Positions 42,332 to 47,923 of a stretch of DNA of 47,923 nucleotides are shown here, piece by piece. This DNA comes from Streptomyces sp. AC512_CC834 (GTDB lineage: Bacteria > Actinomycetota > Actinomycetes > Streptomycetales > Streptomycetaceae). Each line of letters opens with the position of its first letter. The first letter of the stretch is position 1. The notes under the pieces are model-generated. The model did not search any database, was not told the origin of the DNA, and was given only the letters and a program-made list of their open reading frames with translations. The position numbers and the translations under genes are program-made. Where the stretch lies: the NCBI RefSeq assembly GCF_019049325.1, contig NZ_JAGMUO010000104.1, positions 1 through 47,923 of the forward strand, read 5' to 3'.

Positions 42332-43771
42332 ATGAGCAGCCCAACCCTGGATGCTCCCGCCCTGGACGCTCCCGCCCTGGAATCCCTGCGCGCCGCGCTG
42401 CGCGGCCCGGTCGTCGCCCCTCAGGACGCCACGTACGACGAGGCCCGGCACATCTACAACGCGATGATCGACCGGCATCCCGCAGCCCTGGTGAGCTGCG
42501 CCGACGCCGGAGACGTCATGGCCGCCGTGAACCACGTACGGGACGGCGGACTCGAACTCGCCGTGATGGGCGGCGGCCACAGCGGGCCCGGCCTGTGCGT
42601 CGTGGACGGCGGCGTCACGCTCGACCTGTCGCCCATGCGCTGGTGCAGGGTCGACCCTGCCGCCCGGACGGCCCAGGTCGGCGGCGGCACCCTGATCAGC
42701 GACCTGGACCACGCCACGGCCGCGTTCGGCCTCGCCACGCCGGCGGGGGTCATCTCGACCACCGGCGTCGGCGGTCTCACGCTCGGCGGCGGACACGGCT
42801 ACCTGACCCGCAAGTACGGCCTGACCATCGACAACCTGCTCGCCGCGGACGTCGTGCTGGCCGACGGCGGCTTCGTCACCGCGAGCGAGACCGAGCACCC
42901 CGACCTGTTCTGGGCGCTGCGCGGCGGAGGCGGCAACTTCGGCGTCGTCACCTCCTTCACGTTCCGTCTGCACCCGGTGGCCACGGTGGGCGCCGCGGTC
43001 ACGCTGTGGCCGGTCGACCGCACCACCGAGGTCCTCAAGTGGTACCGCGAGTACCTGCCCCAGGCCCCGGACGACGTCTACGGCTTCTTCGCCGAACTGG
43101 TCGTACCGCCCGCGCCACCCTTCCCGGAGGAGCTCCACGGGCAGAAGTCGTGCGGCGTCATCTGGTGCTGGACGGGCCCGCTGGACCGCCTGGAGGAGAC
43201 CTTCGCCGTCGTCAACGAGGCCGGACCGCCGTCCTTCCACTTCACCGCCCCGATGCCGTACGAGACCCTGCAGAGCAACTTCGACGCGCTGCTCCCGGCC
43301 GGCTTGCAGTGGTACTGGCGGGGCGCCTTCTTCGACGCCGTCCCGGACGCCGCCGCCGAGGTGCACCGCAGGTACGGCGAGGCCGTCCCCACCGACCTGT
43401 GCACGATGCACCTCTACCCGGTCGACGGAGCCGCCGGCCGCGTCGGAGCGGACGAGACGGCGTGGAGCTACCGGGACGCGACCTGGTCCGGCGTCTTCGG
43501 CGGCATCGACCCCGACCCCGGCAACGCCGGCCTGATCAAGCGCTGGTGCACCGACTACTGGTCTCAAATGCAGCCGTACTCGATGGGCGGCGGCTACGTG
43601 AACTTCGCGGGCGCGGACGAGCGGGCCGACCGGGTGCGTGCCACCTACCGGGACAACTACGACCGGCTGGCACGGATCAAGCACTCCTACGACCCGTACA
43701 ACCTCTTCCACGCCAACCAGAACATCCGCCCGGCCCAGGAACGGAGCTCCACGCGTTCCAGCACGATGTAG
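42332..43771 (+). CDS. FAD-linked oxidoreductase, berberine-bridge type
   Basis: A 479-residue protein of the PCMH FAD-binding/BBE family. GGGHSGPGLCV supplies His83, the usual 8-alpha flavin attachment site. The second attachment cysteine expected about 60 residues later is missing; the segment there is ISTTGVGGLTLGGGHGYLTRK. The flavin is thus probably linked once. The C-terminal YDPYNLFHANQNIRP is the BBE signature. A short DAPAL repeat lies at the N-terminus. GAGGAAC precedes the ATG. Likely an alcohol or sugar oxidase/dehydrogenase, substrate unknown. Confidence 0.9.
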   Translation: MSSPTLDAPALDAPALESLRAALRGPVVAPQDATYDEARHIYNAMIDRHPAALVSCADAGDVMAAVNHVRDGGLELAVMGGGHSGPGLCVVDGGVTLDLSPMRWCRVDPAARTAQVGGGTLISDLDHATAAFGLATPAGVISTTGVGGLTLGGGHGYLTRKYGLTIDNLLAADVVLADGGFVTASETEHPDLFWALRGGGGNFGVVTSFTFRLHPVATVGAAVTLWPVDRTTEVLKWYREYLPQAPDDVYGFFAELVVPPAPPFPEELHGQKSCGVIWCWTGPLDRLEETFAVVNEAGPPSFHFTAPMPYETLQSNFDALLPAGLQWYWRGAFFDAVPDAAAEVHRRYGEAVPTDLCTMHLYPVDGAAGRVGADETAWSYRDATWSGVFGGIDPDPGNAGLIKRWCTDYWSQMQPYSMGGGYVNFAGADERADRVRATYRDNYDRLARIKHSYDPYNLFHANQNIRPAQERSSTRSSTM

Positions 43772-43810
43772 TCGGCGAAGAGGCGCCTTCCCGCTTGCGG
43801 CCGGTGAGGG

Positions 43811-44278
43811 TCAGCGGGGCGGGCCGACGATGATGTTGCCGCGCAGTGCGGCGGCTTCGGCGAGCTTGTCCTTGGTGATTTCGAAGTTGTCCGGGCGGGG
43901 GGCGGTGATGTCGCGTCCGGCGTGCCGGAACATCTCTTCCATGCCGGCGGGGGTGGCGATGACCAGCAGGTCGGCGCGGTCGGAGGTGATGCGGTAGCCG
44001 TGGGGGATGTTGCGGGGCAGGTAGACGACGCCGCCTTTGGACAGTTCGTGGCGTTCGTCGCCGACCCAGACCAGCGCTTCGCCTTCGAGAAGGAGGAAGA
44101 CCTCGTCTTCGCGGGTGTGCGTGTGGAAGGGCGGCGCTTCGCCCTTGGGGACGTCGAACCGGCCCACGGTCAACTGTCCTTCGGTGGCCTGGCTGTCGAG
44201 GAGGACCGTGAACAGTCCGCCGTCGATCCATTCGAGGGTCTGCTGCTGGGCCCGTTGGGCGAGGTAGGGGATGGTCAT
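43811..44278 (-). CDS. Cupin domain protein
   Basis: A 155-residue single cupin. Metal ligands are in PPFHTHTREDEVFLLLEGE near 49-67 and in PRNIPHGYRI near 88. Its length and the quercetinase-like layout suggest a small dioxygenase or binding protein. AGGAGAG lies upstream of the ATG at 44278. It is downstream of the reductase at 44478 on the same strand with a 199-base gap. Confidence 0.85.
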   Translation of the reverse strand: MTIPYLAQRAQQQTLEWIDGGLFTVLLDSQATEGQLTVGRFDVPKGEAPPFHTHTREDEVFLLLEGEALVWVGDERHELSKGGVVYLPRNIPHGYRITSDRADLLVIATPAGMEEMFRHAGRDITAPRPDNFEITKDKLAEAAALRGNIIVGPPR

Positions 44279-44477
44279 GGTGGTCTCTCCTGGAGGGTGG
44301 TGGCGCGGGCCGCCGCACCGGTGGGCCGGCGGACCGCGGCGGTGATGCATGCGGGTTTGGATCTGGTCGGATTCGGCTTGGATTCGGGTGGGCGGGGTTC
44401 AGGCCGGGACGGGATCGAACGCGATGGGCGGAACAGCCTGGTCTGCCGGGGTGGACCAGTCGGTGCCGGGCGCGCGG

Positions 44478-45425
44478 TCAGACGGTGATGACGGTCTTGC
44501 CGGGCAGCCGGCCCTCGGCGGCCGCGGCGTGGACCGCGGGCAGGTCGGCCAGCGGGCGCCGGTCGGCGATGTGGATGTGCAGGTCGCCGGAGTCGACGAG
44601 GGCGACCAGTTCGGCGAGCAGGTTCGCGTCGCTGCGGGCGAACACCCGCGCCGTGCGTACCGCGCGCGCGGGATCCGGGACGGCGTCGACGGTCGTTGAC
44701 ACCAGCACGCCACCGTCGGCCACCAGGCCGACCAGTTCCGCGGTCTCGGCCGGTGAAGTCGTCACCAGATTGAGCACGGCGTCGAACGTCCCCACCCCGG
44801 CCTCGGCGAGGGTGGTGGCGGTGTGGTCGACGATCCGGGCGGCGCCGTAGCCGCGCACCCGGTCGGCGTGGGGCGGGCTCGAGGTCGCGGTCACCACGGC
44901 CCCGGCCCGCGCGGCGAGCTGGACCGCGTACCCGCCGACGGCTCCGCTCGCTCCGTTCACCAGCACGGACCGGCCCGTTCCCGCTGCGAGCCCGGCGTAC
45001 TCGAACAGCGCCTCCCACGCGGTCAGCGCGACCGACGGCAGCGCCGCCGCGTCGGCCGGATCGGCCGTCTTCGGTGCCGCGGCCAGCACCGCAGCGGGGG
45101 CGAGGACGTACTCGGCGGCCGCTCCGGGAGCGTTCATCGGCAGGAAGCCGATCACCGCGTCGCCGACGGCGAACCCCTCGACGTCGTCGCCGGTTTCGGC
45201 GACCGTCCCGGCCACGTCGATGCCCGGCACGTGTGGCAGCTCCAGCGGGAAGACCTCCTTCAGATATCCCTCCCGGATGGTCGCGTCGACCGGGTTGAAC
45301 GTGGTGCCGGCCACTTTCACCAGTACCTGCCCGGCCCCCGGCGCCGGCCGCTCGGCCTGCTCGATGCGCAGTACCTCACTGCTGCCGTAGCGCTCGTAAC
45401 GCACTGCCTTCATGTCTGTCCGCAT
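44478..45425 (-). CDS. NADP-dependent quinone oxidoreductase-like MDR protein
   Basis: A 315-residue medium-chain reductase. The N-terminal GroES-like half contains NPVDATIREG and HVPGIDVAGTVAETG. The nucleotide site is VNGASGAVGGYAVQLA near 148, and no zinc ligands are present, so it belongs to the zinc-free quinone oxidoreductase group. The ATG at 45425 is preferred to 45413 because GGGAGG lies about 6 bases upstream. A MarR-type palindrome 17 bases upstream of the start suggests repression by the divergent MarR protein. Confidence 0.9.
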   Translation of the reverse strand: MRTDMKAVRYERYGSSEVLRIEQAERPAPGAGQVLVKVAGTTFNPVDATIREGYLKEVFPLELPHVPGIDVAGTVAETGDDVEGFAVGDAVIGFLPMNAPGAAAEYVLAPAAVLAAAPKTADPADAAALPSVALTAWEALFEYAGLAAGTGRSVLVNGASGAVGGYAVQLAARAGAVVTATSSPPHADRVRGYGAARIVDHTATTLAEAGVGTFDAVLNLVTTSPAETAELVGLVADGGVLVSTTVDAVPDPARAVRTARVFARSDANLLAELVALVDSGDLHIHIADRRPLADLPAVHAAAAEGRLPGKTVITV

Positions 45426-45442
45426 GACTGCCTCCCAAAATT

Positions 45443-45557
45443 GCTTCGATGTCGAAGCGATTGCCTCCACTCTAGGCATGCTTCGACATCGAAGCAACCC
45501 CTTGGTTTCGTGTCCCCCTCGCCATGGCAGCCCAGGGGTACGCTTCGATGTCGCAGC
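45443..45557. promoter_or_regulatory. Three MarR operator palindromes
   Basis: GCTTCGA-TG-TCGAAGC at 45443-45458 and GCTTCGA-CA-TCGAAGC at 45480-45495 are perfect 16-base palindromes. A third, GCTTCGATGTCGCAGC at 45542-45557, has one mismatch. They lie between the divergent reductase and marR genes: the first just upstream of the reductase ATG, the last just upstream of the marR ATG. This is the expected layout for a MarR repressor controlling both itself and the reductase. Confidence 0.85.
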
Positions 45558-45572
45558 GCCTATGGTGGGGAG

Positions 45573-46109
45573 ATGACTCCCGACGACATCCCGGACGCCG
45601 GAACGCTCCGGCCCGAACAACTCGGGACGTACTTCGCGCTCATGGAGGCCGTGAGCCTGCTCCAGCGCGCCGTCGAGCAGCAACTGCAAACGGAGGGCGA
45701 CCTCAGCTACGTCCAGTTCCAACTGCTCGCGCGTCTCGCCGACGCAGGCCAACCGCTGACCATGACAGATCTCGCGGACGGCGTCGTCTACAGCCGCTCC
45801 GGCCTCACCCACCAGGCCGGACTCCTGGCGAAGGCCGGCCTGATCACCCGCGGCCCGTCCCCCCAAGACCAGCGCGCCACGATGGTCACCCTCACCGACG
45901 AGGGCCTCGCCCGGGTCGGCCGTGTCCTGCCCGGCCACATCGACATCACCCGGCGCCTGCTCTTCGCCCCGCTCACCGCCGACGACGTCGACGCGCTCGG
46001 CAGCATCATGACCCGGGTCCGCAACCACATGCGGCAACAACCGGACAGTACCGCCCGCGGCCGACGCACCGCTCCGAAACATTCCCGGAGCGCAGCTCCG
46101 TCCGAGTAG
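45573..46109 (+). CDS. MarR family transcriptional regulator
   Basis: A 178-residue winged-helix protein. The HTH is LTMTDLADGVVYSRSGLTHQAGLLAKAGLI near 62-92 and the wing is PQDQRATMVTLTDEGLA. Helices at either end form the dimer region, and the tail is basic and low-complexity. GGTGGGGA precedes the ATG at 45573; the longer open frame upstream is the shadow of the divergent reductase. Its binding sites are almost certainly the three TTCGA palindromes upstream. Confidence 0.9.
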   Translation: MTPDDIPDAGTLRPEQLGTYFALMEAVSLLQRAVEQQLQTEGDLSYVQFQLLARLADAGQPLTMTDLADGVVYSRSGLTHQAGLLAKAGLITRGPSPQDQRATMVTLTDEGLARVGRVLPGHIDITRRLLFAPLTADDVDALGSIMTRVRNHMRQQPDSTARGRRTAPKHSRSAAPSE

Positions 46110-46203
46110 CCCGCCCTCTGAGCCTCCCGGTTTCATCGTGCAACCTCTGTGACTCTGGGTGTATTGAGAGTTGCGCAGGGGAATCGTCGGTATCAACGCT
46201 TGA

Positions 46204-46241
46204 CGCGTGACACACGTCCACTGTCACGCAGGTGTCACGCG
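46204..46241. promoter_or_regulatory. Inverted repeat upstream of the DUF5753 regulator
   Basis: CGCGTGACAC at 46204-46213 is repeated in inverted form as GTGTCACGCG at 46232-46241, with an extra GTCACGC half-site at 46223-46229 between. It lies 21 bases before the GTG of the regulator gene, so autoregulation is likely. Confidence 0.6.
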
Positions 46242-46262
46242 GGGGAGGGGAGGTGGGGGACC

Positions 46263-47222
46263 GTGGGGCGACGCAACGCCGTTGGTTCGGGCGCGAGTAC
46301 GGCCGCCGTGTTCGGTGAGGTGCTGCGGCACTTCCGGGAGGCGGCTGGGCTTACGCAGGAGGGTCTTGCGGTCCGTATCCCCTGCGACCGGTCGCACATC
46401 GCCCGGGTGGAGGCGGGGACGCGGGTGCCGCAGGACACGTTCGCGAAGTCGTGCGACGAGCTGCTGGGCACGGGTGGGGTGTTGGCGCGGTTGTGGGGGC
46501 GCATCGACTGGTATCCGGAGGTGGAGCATCCGGACTGGTTCGAGCGCAGGGCGCGCATGGACGCCAAAGCGGTGGCCATCCGTGCCTATCAGACGCAGGT
46601 GATGCCGGGTCTGCTGCAGACGCCCCACTATGCGACCGCGTTGTTCGCGCGACGCTTGGCGGACGGCGACGAAGTGGAGGAGCGGGTACGGGCGCGATTG
46701 AGTCGGCAGCAGCGCTTCTACGGTGGCGGTGACCCGTTCTATTTCGTCGTCCTGGACGAGACCTGCCTGCGTCACGTGGTGGGCGGGCCGACGGTGATGC
46801 GAGACCAGTGCGCCCACCTGCTGTCGGTTGGCCGTCTTCCCAACATTCGTGTGCAGGTAGCGCCGTTGGGCCGACCGGACATCGACCGCCCAGACACTTC
46901 ACTGTCCTTGATCGAACTGCCCGGCGGGGAGCGATGGGTGTACTCAGAGTCGTTGGAACGTGGTCATTTCAGCGACAATCCGACCGTCTTTGCCCGCCGT
47001 AGCGCGACCTATGATGTTCTGCGGGCGGACGCTCTGTCAGGCCCTGAGTCCGCCGCTCTGATCAGCGACGTGATGGAGGGGTACGAGCATCATGAACAGC
47101 CACGATTTCGGCGCGGTCAACTGGATCAAGAGCAGCTACAGCGGCGCCAACGGCGGAGACTGCGTGGAAATCGCCCCCGGTTTCCCCGACTTGGTCCCGG
47201 TCCGGGACAGCAAGAGTCCTGA
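46263..47222 (+). CDS. Helix-turn-helix regulator with DUF5753 domain
   Basis: A 319-residue XRE-type regulator. The HTH is at about 17-70 (FREAAGLTQEGLAVRIPCDRS and HIARVEAGTRVP), followed by the DUF5753 domain with VMPGLLQTPHYATALFARRL and FVVLDETCLRHVVGGPTVMRDQ. The GTG at 46263 follows a GGAGG-rich ribosome site. The normal family end would fall near VMEGYEHHE, but here the frame runs on another 43 residues through most of the DUF397 gene, giving a 131-base overlap. Such proteins pair with DUF397 partners in Streptomyces to control development or metabolism. Confidence 0.88.
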   Translation: MGRRNAVGSGASTAAVFGEVLRHFREAAGLTQEGLAVRIPCDRSHIARVEAGTRVPQDTFAKSCDELLGTGGVLARLWGRIDWYPEVEHPDWFERRARMDAKAVAIRAYQTQVMPGLLQTPHYATALFARRLADGDEVEERVRARLSRQQRFYGGGDPFYFVVLDETCLRHVVGGPTVMRDQCAHLLSVGRLPNIRVQVAPLGRPDIDRPDTSLSLIELPGGERWVYSESLERGHFSDNPTVFARRSATYDVLRADALSGPESAALISDVMEGYEHHEQPRFRRGQLDQEQLQRRQRRRLRGNRPRFPRLGPGPGQQES

Positions 47223-47283
47223 CGGCCCTGCCCTGTTGGTCAGCCACGCGGCGTGGTCCGCGTTCGCCGCTGCCCTGCGCTGA
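47092..47283 (+). CDS. DUF397 domain protein
   Basis: A 63-residue protein with the DUF397 core: NWIKSSYSGANGGDCVEIAPG, then VPVRDSKSPDGPALLVSHAAWSAF. BldB and related Streptomyces proteins belong to this family and act with DUF5753 regulators. The start ATG lies inside the 3' end of the regulator gene at 46263, supporting co-expression. A hairpin follows the stop directly. Confidence 0.93.
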   Translation: MNSHDFGAVNWIKSSYSGANGGDCVEIAPGFPDLVPVRDSKSPDGPALLVSHAAWSAFAAALR

Positions 47284-47313
47284 CTCCGGAACCCGGGTTC
47301 TCGCGTTCCGGAG
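47284..47313 (+). terminator. Hairpin after the DUF397 gene
   Basis: CTCCGGAAC at 47284-47292 pairs perfectly with GTTCCGGAG at 47305-47313 around a 12-base loop. It starts at the base after the stop codon. No T-tract follows. Confidence 0.65.
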
Positions 47314-47467
47314 GCTCGGGCGACTCCCTCCAAGGACGACTTGGGGAAAAGACCCCTGCCAAACCCCACCCCACCCGCCCACGGCGTCGAGTCACCCGCC
47401 TGGGTGAACATCACCGGTTGGGCTGGATTTCGGTACCCCCAGCTCCCTTACTCTCAGCGCATTAACC

Positions 47468-47483
47468 GCTGACATATGTCAGC
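47468..47483. promoter_or_regulatory. Perfect 16-base palindrome
   Basis: GCTGACATATGTCAGC lies 62 bases upstream of the ATG at 47546. The ATAT-centred dyad is rare in this GC-rich DNA and may be an operator or overlap the promoter of the downstream HTH gene. Confidence 0.5.
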
Positions 47484-47545
47484 CCCCGTCGACGAGTTGC
47501 GTCGCTGACGAGGGCCTGACCACCGAGGAAGAAGAGCCCTTCCAG

Positions 47546-47923
47546 ATGGCTACCCCAAACCCTAGCGTGCCCGCACGCGCCGAGTCCGCCGCTGACGACA
47601 ATCGCCCCCGCTCGGGCGTCATCCACGACAACGTCCGCCACACCGCCAACTTCACCGTAGTCGGCAACCACCTCGCCCAGCACCCCAAGCTGTCCCTGCT
47701 GGCGATCGGCCTGGGCCTGTACGTCCAGTCCGTACGCGGCGGCACCTCCGTGGACATCAAGAGCCTGACCGCCCGCTTCAAGGAGGGCGCAGTCCGCATC
47801 AGCGCGGCGCTGCGCGAACTGGAGACCCACGGCTACCTGCGCCGCGAACGGAAACAGGCCCCCGACGGCCGCTTCGTCACCCGCACCGTCTCCTGCAACG
47901 ACCCCCGGACCCGGCACCGTGCA
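47546..47923 (+). CDS. Helix-turn-helix protein, partial (runs off the window)
   Basis: At least 126 residues, open at the window end. The N-terminal 30 residues are Pro/Ala-rich and disordered. Then a winged-helix unit starts RHTANFTVVGNHLAQHPKLS, continues through DIKSLTARFKEGAVRISAAL and ends in RELETHGYLRRERKQ. This resembles replication-initiator-like or GntR-like HTH proteins common in Streptomyces accessory DNA. GAGGAAG precedes the ATG. Confidence 0.75.
   Translation, partial: MATPNPSVPARAESAADDNRPRSGVIHDNVRHTANFTVVGNHLAQHPKLSLLAIGLGLYVQSVRGGTSVDIKSLTARFKEGAVRISAALRELETHGYLRRERKQAPDGRFVTRTVSCNDPRTRHRA

Overview
This is a high-GC actinobacterial chromosome segment, almost certainly Streptomyces or a close relative. 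The evidence is the extreme third-position GC, the many ATGA/GTGA-coupled genes, a helix-turn-helix/DUF5753 regulator paired with a DUF397 protein, Tat lipoproteins, and a hemL-resA-ccdA-resB-ccsB block. No rRNA, tRNA, CRISPR array or intact insertion sequence was recognised.

Layout. (1) 1-3330: a minus-strand three-gene operon encoding a membrane-anchored NTF2-like protein, a two-TM membrane protein, and a TIR-like (PF10137-type) effector. The last two share a near-identical Asn/Gly/Gln-rich segment, at the C-terminus of one and the N-terminus of the other, across a 4-base gene overlap. (2) 3521-4045: a CsoR-type operator in front of a His-tipped DUF4396 membrane protein. (3) 4513-11736: a flotillin-like SPFH protein followed by a 1701-residue coiled-coil/AAA ATPase. 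(4) 11773-15759: an arsenic island with an arsenate reductase, two ArsR regulators, an Acr3 pump and a flavoprotein monooxygenase, plus candidate operators. (5) 15852-17374: two cobalamin ring genes (cobK/cbiJ and cobH), convergent. (6) 17464-22866: a CPA2-type antiporter and a three-subunit molybdenum aldehyde/xanthine dehydrogenase. (7) 22883-24837: an HxlR regulator with a DsbA-like protein and an azoreductase, resembling an electrophile/thiol stress cluster. (8) 24919-27530: a HAD hydrolase, a scar of truncated regulator genes, a flavoprotein and a small coupled hypothetical pair. (9) 27862-35834: the conserved core block for haem synthesis and cytochrome c maturation. (10) 35888-47923: accessory genes, including a short-chain dehydrogenase, a degenerate condensation-domain protein, a tandem MerR regulator, a second operon with the paired terminal motif (39302-41060), a MarR-controlled oxidoreductase, and DUF5753/DUF397 regulators.

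The most interesting signal is the pair of unrelated operons, 36 kb apart, built on the same plan. In each, a multi-TM membrane protein ends in a Gly/Asn-rich motif. The next gene overlaps it by ATGA and encodes a protein that starts with MSG and a copy of that motif. This resembles the organisation of amyloid-type signalling motifs shared between receptors and effectors. In the first operon the downstream protein carries a TIR-like NADase-type domain, which suggests a membrane-sensing, abortive-infection-like defence system. This is inference from the sequence and has not been tested.
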